Shown in pieces: positions 42,151 through 51,288 of a stretch of 64,000 nucleotides of DNA. The notes beneath the pieces were generated by a model, which did not search any database, was not told where the DNA came from, and was given only the letters and a program-made list of their open reading frames with translations. Position 1 is the first letter of the stretch, and each line of letters opens with the position of its first letter. The DNA comes from Bacillota bacterium (GTDB taxonomy: Bacteria; Bacillota; Clostridia; Peptostreptococcales; Acidaminobacteraceae), in contig JAIUOA010000005.1 of NCBI GenBank assembly GCA_020161295.1, positions 62,001 through 126,000 on the forward strand, written 5' to 3'. A program made the position numbers and the translations under genes.

Positions 42151-42825
42151 ATGATTAAAGAAAAATTACGCACAATCCACATTGAAAAGCTAAAACAATA
42201 CGGAATCGAACTCCCAAACGCTTCAGAGGCTACAGATATTCATCTGTTTCACTTCAGTAAAAATGAAGTGGTCCTGAGCGAAGGCCGTCAGATGGATTAC
42301 CTCATGTTCGTGGTATCCGGACGCGCTAAGGTTTACTCCACTGCGGAAAATGGTCGCGACCTACTCCTCAGCTATTATGTGGCGGATGGCATCATCGGCG
42401 ATCTCGAGCTAATGCTCGATGAATACACGGCGAGAACCACCATGATCGCTCTCACCGACTTCATCTGCATCGCCCTTCCCTACGAAAAGTGGGCCACCAC
42501 ACTACGCGCAAACAACCGCTTCTTAAACGCCGTGGGATACGCACTCTCGACGAAGCTGCTTGAGAGTTCGGATAAAGGCGTCGCCACTGCACTGCATGAT
42601 GGCGAAACGAGGCTGTGTGCTTATCTCAGTAATGCCTCAAATGATGGCATTATCGATGAACCCCTCACCAACATCTCCAGTGCCATCGGTCTAAGCTATC
42701 GTCAGACCCTTAGAATTTTAAAAAAATTATGCGCTGAACAACTCTTAATGAAGGTGAATAAAGGCTATCAGATCACCGATAAAAAAATGTTGGAAGAAAA
42801 GGGAATTCACCCTAATCGGTACTGA
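42151..42825 (+). CDS. Crp/Fnr-family transcriptional regulator (YeiL-like)
   Basis: 224 residues from the ATG behind GGAG. The N-terminal cyclic-nucleotide-binding-like barrel (HFSKNEVVLSEGRQMDYLMF and VVSGRAKVYS) is followed by a C-terminal HTH (SSAIGLSYRQTLRILKKLCA). The cAMP-binding RTAR pattern is not seen (DEYTARTTMIAL is the closest) and no Cys cluster is present, so the ligand is unknown. Divergent from the DUF606 transporter. Confidence 0.88.
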   Translation: MIKEKLRTIHIEKLKQYGIELPNASEATDIHLFHFSKNEVVLSEGRQMDYLMFVVSGRAKVYSTAENGRDLLLSYYVADGIIGDLELMLDEYTARTTMIALTDFICIALPYEKWATTLRANNRFLNAVGYALSTKLLESSDKGVATALHDGETRLCAYLSNASNDGIIDEPLTNISSAIGLSYRQTLRILKKLCAEQLLMKVNKGYQITDKKMLEEKGIHPNRY

Positions 42826-42868
42826 TTTCTCATGGTATAATGGACTATATTCCTAAAAGGAGAGCCCC

Positions 42869-43552
42869 ATGTATAAGGCCTTAATGACTGAAGAAATGAA
42901 ACCTTGGAGAGATTTACTGATGATTCATGAATTTGCCGTCACGGAAATTCTAACGAAGCTCAATATCTTAGACGAGGAATTTCGCGTTTTACACGATTAT
43001 AATCCCATCGAACATATCCGTCATCGCATAAAAAAGCATAATAACATCATCGAAAAGCTAGAGCGTCTAGGACTAGAGCCCACTGTTGATAATGCAAAGA
43101 ACAATATCTTCGATATCGCGGGCATCCGCATCATCTGCGCCTTTCAAGCTGATATCTACCAGGTCGTGAACATGCTGAGCCAGCATACGGATGTAGAAGT
43201 TATCGAAATCAAGGACTATATCGAGAATCCAAAGCCAAATGGCTATCAAAGCCTCCACATGCATGTCCTGATTCCCGTATATTTATCCAGCGGTACCGTA
43301 AAAACGCGTGTAGAGATCCAGATTAGAACAGTTGCCATGGACTTTTGGGCCAGTATCGAGCACAAAATCTACTACAAATATAGAGAAAAAGCACCGAAAT
43401 TCATTCAGAATGAGCTCAAAGAGTGCGCTGATATGATTTCGATGCTTGATGAACGCATGTTTAGCCTTAAGATGAAAATCATTGAACTCGATACCCAATG
43501 CGTGGGTGAAGAATGCTCAAACAAGTTTCCCAGAGAGTCAGAGCACTACTAA
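42869..43552 (+). CDS. Small alarmone synthetase (GTP pyrophosphokinase)
   Basis: 227 residues of the YjbM/YwaC type. Synthetase motifs are FDIAGIRIICAFQADIYQVV, NPKPNGYQSLHMHVLIPV and RVEIQIRTVAMDFWASIEHK. No HD hydrolase or TGS/ACT domains are present. It makes (p)ppGpp or pGpp from GTP/GDP and ATP and cannot degrade it. It is 43 bp downstream of the Crp-type gene on the same strand. Confidence 0.92.
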   Translation: MYKALMTEEMKPWRDLLMIHEFAVTEILTKLNILDEEFRVLHDYNPIEHIRHRIKKHNNIIEKLERLGLEPTVDNAKNNIFDIAGIRIICAFQADIYQVVNMLSQHTDVEVIEIKDYIENPKPNGYQSLHMHVLIPVYLSSGTVKTRVEIQIRTVAMDFWASIEHKIYYKYREKAPKFIQNELKECADMISMLDERMFSLKMKIIELDTQCVGEECSNKFPRESEHY

Positions 43553-43555
43553 TGA

Positions 43556-44944
43556 TTAGAGTTCCTCGCGGATTCTAGAAAACACCTCTACACATCGATC
43601 GATATCTTCGAACGTCGTCTGATAGGAGCAAACGCTGATCCTTATAACGGGTTTTCCATTCCACGAACTGCCACCACACCAGAGTACACCAGAGTTTTGA
43701 ACCTTTTTAAGTACTTCAGGGGTTAATTCAGGTGATTCGTGGGATACCAATACCTGATTAAAGCACACCTCATTTAAAATAATATAGCCACGTTCTGAAA
43801 GCTGTCTTGCAAAATAGGCAGCTTTTTCGTTTAAATTCTCCACCAGCGCGCCTACGCCGTTTCTCCCTAGCGATTTCAATGTCGCCCATAGCTCCACTGC
43901 ACGTGCCCTTCTGGACATTTCCATGGTATAAATCATGCCATCCCGCTGTTCGCTGACGACGATATATGCGCCTGACATGCTCATCGCACTTATTAAAGCT
44001 TCTCGATGACGACAGAAAATTAGACCATTATCATAAGGCGCATTAAGGGTTTTATGCGCATCGGCAGACCATGAATCCGCTAACTCATAGCCCTTAGTCA
44101 GATATTTCAGCTCTTTAGAAGCCGCGGCCCAAAGACCAAACGCGCCATCGATATGAACCCACGCACCGGCTTCGCTCGCCGCTTTACATAACGTTTCAAA
44201 GTCATCGAAGGCCCCCGTATTCACATTGCCGGCCTGTAGAATTAAAAGCGTCTTATTATCAAGCTTAGGTACTCGCTCTGGACAGATTCGCCCCTGAGCA
44301 TCCATGGGAACCTTAATGACGCGTTCACTCCCCAGTCCTAGAATTGATAAGGCCTTATAGACTGTGGAATGTGCACCTTCACTTAACACCACTTTAATTT
44401 CTGGTGCTCCAAAAAGTCCTTGCTTCGCAACATCGTATCCTAAATTCTTAAGCAGCTGACTTCTACCTGCAGTCAAACCGCAAAGGGTCGCTATGGACGA
44501 GCCACTGACGAATCCCACAGACGTTACCTCAGGGAGCCCTAAAAGACTGATTAACCAGGATTCACACACTTCCTCAAGCTTGGACACAATTGGCGATGAG
44601 ATGTACATCGCGGCATTTTGATCCCAAACATCTGCTAGCCATTTACTGGCAAGGGCTGCTGGAACGATACCGCCATTAACAAATCCGAAATATCGCCCGC
44701 CGATTTGCTTTACTGTCGCTGGAGAGCCTTTTTGGTGTAACTGCTCTAATATCGTATAAGGATTATCAGGTTCTTCAGGTAATGGCTCATTAAACGCTTC
44801 AAGGCCCTGGATGGCATCATCATCAGGGAACACTTCTAAATGATTAGCGGTCTCCATGTAATCGAAAGCATAGTTCTTTACCTGATTCATTATTTCGAAA
44901 TCCTGTGATTGCTTTATAAGCTGATTCATCAGATCCTGCTTCAT
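43556..44944 (-). CDS. Group II PLP-dependent decarboxylase-family protein
   Basis: 462 residues from the ATG behind GAGG. The PLP lysine is in SWSADAHKTLNAPYDNGLIF and the cofactor Asp in WVHIDGAFGLWAAASKEL, both typical of the aromatic-amino-acid/glutamate/diaminobutyrate decarboxylase family. It starts 17 bp after the diaminopropionate ammonia-lyase stop. The substrate may be an amino or diamino acid; the SADAHK motif is common in bacterial group II members of unknown substrate. Confidence 0.85.
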   Translation of the reverse strand: MKQDLMNQLIKQSQDFEIMNQVKNYAFDYMETANHLEVFPDDDAIQGLEAFNEPLPEEPDNPYTILEQLHQKGSPATVKQIGGRYFGFVNGGIVPAALASKWLADVWDQNAAMYISSPIVSKLEEVCESWLISLLGLPEVTSVGFVSGSSIATLCGLTAGRSQLLKNLGYDVAKQGLFGAPEIKVVLSEGAHSTVYKALSILGLGSERVIKVPMDAQGRICPERVPKLDNKTLLILQAGNVNTGAFDDFETLCKAASEAGAWVHIDGAFGLWAAASKELKYLTKGYELADSWSADAHKTLNAPYDNGLIFCRHREALISAMSMSGAYIVVSEQRDGMIYTMEMSRRARAVELWATLKSLGRNGVGALVENLNEKAAYFARQLSERGYIILNEVCFNQVLVSHESPELTPEVLKKVQNSGVLWCGGSSWNGKPVIRISVCSYQTTFEDIDRCVEVFSRIREEL

Positions 44945-44961
44945 TATTTTTACCTCGTTCT

Positions 44962-46056
44962 TCAAATTTCGCCTTCTGTACTAAAAAGCAATACTACGGA
45001 ATTTTCATCGAGCTTCAAGGCTGTTCTTATTTCTAAGTAATCGGGATGCGATAAGAGGGTCTCCACCAAGCCTAAGCCTACAGCGCCAGATTCGCCAGAG
45101 CTAAATGCAGGATCTTCGCCCACAGGGTGCTTTGCCCGGTTCATCCCTTTAAAGGTCAGCACATCCTCACATTTGAAAAAACAAGTACTGAGTGCTTTGA
45201 TCATCGGAAAAACTAAAGGATTCGCCTCACCACAGTTAAGCCCTGCCATGGCAGTATAAGGCTCACCGCCGATACAGACCATGGTATTCTGCTTTACCGA
45301 CTCGTAAATACACGCCACACTGCTGGCTTCCATAACACCTATCAAAGGCATTTCTCCATGAAAAAGGTAATTTAGGTACCCTATAACACCCCCCGCCATA
45401 GAACCGACACCCGCCTGAACGAACACATGGGTCGGTTTCACAGGGATTTGATTCAGTGCCTCTTGCACCATGGTGGTATACCCCAGAACGATGTCCTGAG
45501 GAACCCTTTCATAGCCAGGTAAAGCCGTATCTTGAACCAGATAGCATCCATTTTCCGCTGCATATTCCGCAGCAAATCTGACCGTATCATCGTAATTCAT
45601 CTCAGTTACGACCACCTTGGCATCGAAAGCTTCTATCGCTTTAATCCGCCTCATTTCACTCCCAATCGGCATAAAAATCACCGCTTTATGCCCGAGCATT
45701 TTCGCACGCCAAGCAAGTGCTTTACCGTGGTTGCCATCAGTACAGGATACAAAGGTGTATGATCCAGAGGGCAACGTCTTAAGAATTTCATGCATCGCAT
45801 AGCTGGCACCGAGACCTTTAAATGCGTTTAGACCAAATCTTGATGACTCATCTTTTACATAGAGCCCTTTAATCTGAAGTGACCTTGCGAGATCATTTAG
45901 CGCTCGAAGTGGTGTCACTTCATAATTCGGTAACGTTTGATGAAAAGCGATTACCCTTTGGTATTTCTCTGAAGCATTGGCCTCTAGTAAATAGGCTTCA
46001 GGTGATTTAATTAAAAGCTCAAACGACTCTTTTGTGTACTCTATTTTATTCTCCAT
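44962..46056 (-). CDS. Diaminopropionate ammonia-lyase
   Basis: 364 residues from the ATG behind GGGGGA; an ATG 24 bp upstream overlaps a TATAAT and was rejected. Fold-type II PLP enzyme: LKDESSRFGLNAFKGLGASY is replaced here by VKDESSRFGLNAFKGLGASY with the PLP lysine, followed by CTDGNHGKALAWRAKMLGHK and AGVGSMAGGVIGYL. DAPAL converts 2,3-diaminopropionate to pyruvate and ammonia. The usual length is ~400, so it is slightly short but all core motifs are present. It is co-transcribed with the decarboxylase. Confidence 0.88.
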   Translation of the reverse strand: MENKIEYTKESFELLIKSPEAYLLEANASEKYQRVIAFHQTLPNYEVTPLRALNDLARSLQIKGLYVKDESSRFGLNAFKGLGASYAMHEILKTLPSGSYTFVSCTDGNHGKALAWRAKMLGHKAVIFMPIGSEMRRIKAIEAFDAKVVVTEMNYDDTVRFAAEYAAENGCYLVQDTALPGYERVPQDIVLGYTTMVQEALNQIPVKPTHVFVQAGVGSMAGGVIGYLNYLFHGEMPLIGVMEASSVACIYESVKQNTMVCIGGEPYTAMAGLNCGEANPLVFPMIKALSTCFFKCEDVLTFKGMNRAKHPVGEDPAFSSGESGAVGLGLVETLLSHPDYLEIRTALKLDENSVVLLFSTEGEI

Positions 46057-46095
46057 TGGTCCATCCCCCTTTGATTTCATTATAGGGGGAATTAT

Positions 46096-46124
46096 AAAAA
46101 AAAGAAACCATATGACATGGTTTC
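46096..46124 (-). terminator. Terminator of the rubrerythrin gene
   Basis: GAAACCAT and ATGGTTTC (46104-46124) form a perfect stem around ATGAC. On the minus strand a run of eight T follows. Confidence 0.88.
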
Positions 46125-46155
46125 AAAGGGATAACTATTTTAATTTTGTGTTCTT

Positions 46156-46689
46156 TTAGTAGTTTTCTTTTCTAACTTCGAAATAGCTTTTTGGATGCTG
46201 GCATACTGCACAAGTTTCAGGTGCTTTTTTACCCATGACGAGGTGTCCACAGTTACGGCATTCCCACATGGTTTCTTCTGATTTTTCGAACACTTTTTGC
46301 ATTTCCACATTACTTAAAAGTGCACGGTATCTTTCCTCGTGTGCTTTTTCGATTTTCGCTACCATTCTGAACTGTGCAGCGAGTTGCTTAAAGCCTTCTT
46401 CTTCAGCGTCTTTAGCAAAGCCTTCGTACATATCAGTCCACTCGTAGTTTTCACCTTCTGCTGCATGTAATAAGTTAGCAGCTGTATCGCCAAGCTCACC
46501 TAAAGCTTTAAACCAAAGCTTTGCGTGCTCTTTTTCATTATTTGCCGTTTCCTCAAAGATTGCTGCGATGTGCTCATAACCCTCTTTTTTAGCCACTGAT
46601 GCAAAATAAGTATACTTGTTTCTCGCTTGTGATTCACCTGCAAATGCCGCTGCTAAATTCTTCTCCGTTTTTGTTCCTTTAATGCTCAT
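46156..46689 (-). CDS. Rubrerythrin
   Basis: 177 residues. The N-terminal ferritin-like diiron domain has the ligands in [27 protein letters not shown] and [11 protein letters not shown]. The C-terminal rubredoxin-like domain has [10 protein letters not shown] and [10 protein letters not shown]. It reduces hydrogen peroxide and is typical of anaerobes. A PerR-like box lies 75 bp upstream of the start. Confidence 0.95.
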   Translation of the reverse strand: MSIKGTKTEKNLAAAFAGESQARNKYTYFASVAKKEGYEHIAAIFEETANNEKEHAKLWFKALGELGDTAANLLHAAEGENYEWTDMYEGFAKDAEEEGFKQLAAQFRMVAKIEKAHEERYRALLSNVEMQKVFEKSEETMWECRNCGHLVMGKKAPETCAVCQHPKSYFEVRKENY

Positions 46690-46764
46690 CGTCTCTCTCC
46701 TTTTCGTAAAATTATTTCGCCAATACCTCTAATACTGGTCAATAAAAATCACAATTAATTTTAG

Positions 46765-46779
46765 ATTAACTAATTATAA
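46765..46779 (-). promoter_or_regulatory. PerR-like box upstream of rubrerythrin
   Basis: On the minus strand TTATAATTAGTTAAT matches the PerR consensus TTATAATNATTATAA fully in the left half and partly in the right. The target gene (peroxide reduction) fits. Confidence 0.45.
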
Positions 46780-46802
46780 TTTTGTATTCATTACAATTTA
46801 TT

Positions 46803-47216
46803 CTACTTTATTTGATTCATTATTGCAATATAAATTTCATCTGCTTTTATTTTTTCTGCGAAACTGATAAAAATCTGTCGCCCTTCATACTTAAAGGTTA
46901 TGAAGGCTTCATGTCCTTTATTAATATAAAGTGTAGCGCTACCAAAGCCATCGACCTTATAATGGCCACGCTGTACACTACCTAAGTCCATGCCATTGGT
47001 TCTCATGCCGATTTTAGGCATTTCTGTTAGCACTTCAACTGACTCGATTAAATCCCATTCATAAAGCTTGCCATAAAGCCCGCCGATATCAAGTCCATTA
47101 TCGTTCATGGCTATGGAAGGCGGTTTTAATCCGAGAAATACCGTGATCATGATAACGATTACGACCAGGCTGTTTATGATAATGGCTGGTTTTCCTTTTA
47201 ACTTTAACGAATTCAT
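46803..47216 (-). CDS. PH-domain-like membrane protein
   Basis: 137 residues. One N-terminal helix (IIINSLVVIVIMITVFLGL) is followed by a ~100-residue beta-rich domain (IGMRTNGMDLGSVQRGHYKV and GSATLYINKGHEAFITFKYE) resembling bacterial PH domains. No enzymatic motif. It is upstream of rubrerythrin on the same strand but separated by 113 bp. Confidence 0.65.
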   Translation of the reverse strand: MNSLKLKGKPAIIINSLVVIVIMITVFLGLKPPSIAMNDNGLDIGGLYGKLYEWDLIESVEVLTEMPKIGMRTNGMDLGSVQRGHYKVDGFGSATLYINKGHEAFITFKYEGRQIFISFAEKIKADEIYIAIMNQIK

Positions 47217-47341
47217 TTTTTACTCCTTAACCATCGTTATAGATTAACATCAACCGCATCAAATGAACGGATGATTTGCCTTGTTTAAAAAAGTATGATT
47301 AAATAAGTCGTATACGAAAGAAGAACACATAAGGAGATCCT

Positions 47342-48082
47342 ATGATCAATGTAAAGGGTAAATGGGCATTAATCACAGGCGCAAGCCGTGGATTAGGTAA
47401 TCAAATCGCACTTTTTATGGCCAAAGAAGGCTGTCACTTGATTCTACACAGCAGGCGACTTGAAAACACGAACGACATCGCTCAAAAGTGTCTCTCGTTT
47501 GGGATAAAGGTTCACCAAGTGGAAGGTGAGCTTTCTGATGAAACGGCCATCAACCACCTACTTTCAGCCATCGACGCTCTAAAGGTCGATGTAGAAATCA
47601 TCTTCAATAATGCAGGCATGCAAGTGGCCTATCGAAATAACTACTATGATACACCCGTTTCCGATTACACGACGAGCTTTATGATCAATACCATCGCACC
47701 GATGATGATCTGCTATCATTTTGTTCCTAAGATGCTTGATAATGGATTCGGCCGTATCATTAATACCACCAGCGACATCGATCTGGAGCCAGAACAAGCT
47801 GGCTACTCTGCCAGCAAGGCGGCACTTGAAAAAGTCACACGCGACCTCGAATCTAAAACCAAAGACCAAAACGTCCTCTTGACGCTTACGAATCCAAGCT
47901 GGTGCCGAACTGATCTCGGTGGTGAATACGCACCAAACGATCCCGAAAGTACACTCCCAGGTCTAGCACTTGGCGCATTTATCGAAAACAGCATAGGTGG
48001 CATCGTAATCCATGCTCAAGACTTTAAAGGGTTAACACTCGAGCAAGCCTACGATAAGCTGGTTAATGATTCAGCTCTTTAA
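47342..48082 (+). CDS. SDR-family oxidoreductase
   Basis: 246 residues of the classical short-chain dehydrogenase type: cofactor motif TGASRGLG (~14-21), NNAG, catalytic Ser in NTTSDIDLEPEQAGYSASKA and the YxxxK pair. NAD(P)-dependent; substrate unknown. Its 3' end overlaps the convergent PBP gene by 20 bp. Confidence 0.9.
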   Translation: MINVKGKWALITGASRGLGNQIALFMAKEGCHLILHSRRLENTNDIAQKCLSFGIKVHQVEGELSDETAINHLLSAIDALKVDVEIIFNNAGMQVAYRNNYYDTPVSDYTTSFMINTIAPMMICYHFVPKMLDNGFGRIINTTSDIDLEPEQAGYSASKAALEKVTRDLESKTKDQNVLLTLTNPSWCRTDLGGEYAPNDPESTLPGLALGAFIENSIGGIVIHAQDFKGLTLEQAYDKLVNDSAL

Positions 48083-49496
48083 TCCATAATGACATGATTT
48101 TCCTAGCGATAGGGGCTGCGATTTGTCCGCCATCCTCCGCATGGTTTTCCACGATGACCGCTATGGCGATTTCAGGCGCCTCTGCAGGAGCAAATCCGAT
48201 AAACCAGGCATGATCGTAACCACTACCTAAGCTAGACTTTTCATTTTGCGCAGTGCCTGTCTTTCCAGCGACAGTCACCTCTGAAATGGCGGCTTTTTTA
48301 CCCGTGCCACTTTTAACGACCTCGACCATCATCTCTTTTATACGGTCCGCTGTGGTCGCATCGGTGAGCTGATAAAGCTTGCTGTCCTTCGTGGTGGTAA
48401 GCACCACATCGCTCCGGTCGGAGATGCTCTTTACCAAATAGGGCTTCATGATGGTGCCTTCGTTAGCGATTCCTGCACCGATGAGTGCCATCTGAAGTGG
48501 CGTGACGAGTAGCTGCCCTTGCCCGATGGTAGTGGCGGCGTACTCCGTCTTGCTTTCGATGGTTTTACCCACCTTACTGGTGCTCGTCGCCAGATCGAAA
48601 TCGATAGACCGGTTGATGCCTGCTTTTTCAGCTGATTTAATCAGATCCTTAGAATCTAACACGGTGGTTAACGCCGTAAAATAAACGTTGCTTGAAACCG
48701 CCATGGCCGTGGTCATATCGAGTGGACCGTAGGCTTTATCGTATGCATTTGCAAATATTTTTCCATCGATGACGATGCTACCTTGATCATCTACCGTAAA
48801 GGCTTCATGTCCACTTTCCAGCGCTGCGATGGCGGTGACCACCTTAAAGGTTGATCCCGGTGGATACAACCCCCTTACCGCTCTGGGAAGCAACGGGCTT
48901 TGACCATCCGTCGATAAAGCATCCCAGTTCTCTAAAAGTGCGTTCTCGTTAGGATTATAGTCCGGGGTACTTACCATGGCTAAAATTTCACCCGTTTTAG
49001 GATTTAATGCGACGATGGCGCCTCGGTTATCTCCAAGCAGCTCTCTGGCGCGGGTTTGTAAATCGTGATCGATGGTAAGAATCAGGTTGTTTCCTGTTTT
49101 ATCTTCCCCAGTGACGAGGCTGATGGTATTCCCCATCAAACCAAGTGCATTTTTTCCTAATAGCATCTCGTTGTACTTTGCCTCTAAAAGGGTCTTCCCC
49201 AATCGGTCGTTACTATATCCGATAACATGAGAATAGAGTCTTTTGTATGGATAGACGCGTTTTGAAATCCCCTCAACCATTTCTGAATAGGCTAATACCT
49301 CGCCATTACGGTCGAGAATTTCGCCTCTTATAATGCCATCCTCATACGCTTTTAACCTACGATTATAGTTATTCGACATCAATGATTCCTTCCCGACCAG
49401 TTCAAAATAGGTCATCGAAACCACGACGCATAATAAAAGCACATTTAAGACGATGAACATGTGGAGCATACGGCTATTGATGGTGGACTTTTTCAA
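48063..49496 (-). CDS. Class B penicillin-binding protein (PbpA-like transpeptidase)
   Basis: About 477 residues, TTG start behind GGGAGG (a second TTG lies 6 bp upstream). One N-terminal membrane helix (MFIVLNVLLLCVVVSMTYFE) is followed by a short pedestal (RGEILDRNGEVLAYSE) and the transpeptidase domain with SxxK in PGSTFKVVTA, SxN in VSSNVYFTAL and KTGTAQ. It crosslinks peptidoglycan. The FHA-RodA/FtsW-PBP gene order is the same as the actinobacterial fhaB-rodA-pbpA cluster. Confidence 0.92.
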   Translation of the reverse strand: MKKSTINSRMLHMFIVLNVLLLCVVVSMTYFELVGKESLMSNNYNRRLKAYEDGIIRGEILDRNGEVLAYSEMVEGISKRVYPYKRLYSHVIGYSNDRLGKTLLEAKYNEMLLGKNALGLMGNTISLVTGEDKTGNNLILTIDHDLQTRARELLGDNRGAIVALNPKTGEILAMVSTPDYNPNENALLENWDALSTDGQSPLLPRAVRGLYPPGSTFKVVTAIAALESGHEAFTVDDQGSIVIDGKIFANAYDKAYGPLDMTTAMAVSSNVYFTALTTVLDSKDLIKSAEKAGINRSIDFDLATSTSKVGKTIESKTEYAATTIGQGQLLVTPLQMALIGAGIANEGTIMKPYLVKSISDRSDVVLTTTKDSKLYQLTDATTADRIKEMMVEVVKSGTGKKAAISEVTVAGKTGTAQNEKSSLGSGYDHAWFIGFAPAEAPEIAIAVIVENHAEDGGQIAAPIARKIMSLWIKELNH

Positions 49497-50760
49497 CGTC
49501 AAGTACCTCCCCTCTTAAAACTGCCCCCGATAAAACTTGGAGCAATCCTAAAATTAAGAAGCTGGAAATAAGTGACGATCCGCCATAACTCACAAACGGT
49601 AGCGTTACCCCAGTGAGCGGCACCAGTTTCGTCACCCCACCGATGATCAGGAAGGTTTGAAAGCCGACGGTCATGGTCAGACCGAAGGCCACCGCTTTCG
49701 TATAAGCATCCCTAAGGCTAAGGCAGATTTTTATACCGCGATAGCTGATGAGCATAAACAAAATGATGACGGCGATACCTCCAAACAACCCCATTTCCTC
49801 ACAGATGGCAGAAAAAATAAAATCCGTTTCAACATTTGGGATGAAATGGGGATAGCCTATGCCAAGCCCCGTTCCGAAAAATCCACCACTTCCGATGGCG
49901 AAAAGTGACTGGGTGATTTGATAGCCCTTCCCTGCGATATCTGCAAATGGATTTAACCAGCTATCGACTCTGACTTTAAGATGCGGCATGATTTGGATGG
50001 CGATTAATGCCGCTAAACCGGCCAGTGCTGCATTGGCACTGATAAAAATCACGGCTTTTTCAAATGCATACACCACTGTCAGATACACTGTAAAGATTAG
50101 TAAAGCTGTTCCAAATTCTCTCTGAAGAACGAAAAATCCAAGCAAAATAAACACCATGCCCATAAGTGTCCATTTGGATGGTATTCTCTTTCCTGATATT
50201 TTTATATGGAGGGCCTCCGGGTTCGAGACGAAAGCGGCCATGAAAAACACAAACAGGATTTTTATGAATTCTGATGGCTGGAACGACAGCTTGCCGAGGA
50301 TTATCCAGTTTTTCGCGCCATTGATGCGAACACCGATGGCGAGGGTTAACACAAACAAAAAAATCATGGTGCCATAAAACAACCAGATGGACCTGATGCG
50401 TTTATTAAGTACGGGAAAAATGGCACAGGTCAGCAGAAAAATGGACATGCCGATCAGATACCAGATGAATTGTTTGAAGCCGATCTCCATGGAAAGCCTG
50501 AGCTGCATGGCAAGTCCTATACTCAAGATTAGCGATGCCAGAGTGGAGATATGAGGATCTCCCATTCTAAGCTTTCTAATAATTACATGAACCAGTAATG
50601 TGATGGCGATTTTTCCGCCGCCGAGCATCATTAATAGCGAATCGAACGTGCCACTCATAGTGGACAGTAATCCGAAAAGCATCAGATCGATTAAAACCAC
50701 CAAATAGATGGGGTTCGGAATCCGCTTCCGTTTATTTTGAATGCTGACGATTTTATCCAT
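49474..50760 (-). CDS. FtsW/RodA/SpoVE-family SEDS glycosyltransferase
   Basis: 428 residues from the ATG that overlaps the FHA stop codon. Ten or so membrane helices; SEDS motifs are GAKNWIILGKLSFQPSEFIK, QREFGTALLIFTVY and GVTLPFVSYGGSSLISSFL. It polymerises peptidoglycan from lipid II together with the partner class B PBP encoded next (overlap of 23 bp). Confidence 0.93.
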   Translation of the reverse strand: MDKIVSIQNKRKRIPNPIYLVVLIDLMLFGLLSTMSGTFDSLLMMLGGGKIAITLLVHVIIRKLRMGDPHISTLASLILSIGLAMQLRLSMEIGFKQFIWYLIGMSIFLLTCAIFPVLNKRIRSIWLFYGTMIFLFVLTLAIGVRINGAKNWIILGKLSFQPSEFIKILFVFFMAAFVSNPEALHIKISGKRIPSKWTLMGMVFILLGFFVLQREFGTALLIFTVYLTVVYAFEKAVIFISANAALAGLAALIAIQIMPHLKVRVDSWLNPFADIAGKGYQITQSLFAIGSGGFFGTGLGIGYPHFIPNVETDFIFSAICEEMGLFGGIAVIILFMLISYRGIKICLSLRDAYTKAVAFGLTMTVGFQTFLIIGGVTKLVPLTGVTLPFVSYGGSSLISSFLILGLLQVLSGAVLRGEVLDVEKVHHQ

Positions 50761-51208
50761 GGCGATGCTCACCCTCTGAAAACACGAGATGGGTAATGCC
50801 GATGGTAATCTCATCACCGCTTTTTAACAGGATGGGATTTAGAAGCCTTACGCCGTTGATGTACGTACCATTCACACTACCGAGATCCTGTGCGCTATAG
50901 CCGTGAATCGTTTTTTCGATTTGCAGATGCTTCGAAGAAATATGCGGATCGGCGATGACGATTTCACAGTCTAGGGCACGACCAATCACCGAAAGTTGAT
51001 TTCCCAGCGGAAAAATCTCCACAACCGTATTTGCACCCACTTTATCCATGGAGGACATCAGCAACAAATGCGGTTTCTCATCCTTTGCCTCTTCCCAAAT
51101 CGTCATGGTTTTTATGTCGCTGTAAATCAGCTTTACGATCCTGTAAATAAACAGATAAATGACGAATGTCAGAGCATATCTTACAAGCATCGCGATTATA
51201 TCATACAT
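50753..51208 (-). CDS. FHA-domain protein with N-terminal membrane anchor
   Basis: 151 residues. One N-terminal helix (LVRYALTFVIYLFIYRIVKL), a linker, and a C-terminal FHA domain (GRALDCEIVIADPHISSKHL and GSVNGTYINGVRL). FHA domains bind phosphothreonine, so this protein probably links a Ser/Thr kinase signal to the SEDS/PBP pair that follows. The overlap (ATGGATAA) suggests coupled translation. Confidence 0.92.
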   Translation of the reverse strand: MYDIIAMLVRYALTFVIYLFIYRIVKLIYSDIKTMTIWEEAKDEKPHLLLMSSMDKVGANTVVEIFPLGNQLSVIGRALDCEIVIADPHISSKHLQIEKTIHGYSAQDLGSVNGTYINGVRLLNPILLKSGDEITIGITHLVFSEGEHRHG

Positions 51209-51288
51209 GGGTTCACCTCTAATTTAGTCCTCACCTATATGTTAACCCATTTTAAGGGATTTTTAAATGCGTTTGCCAATATTTGATA

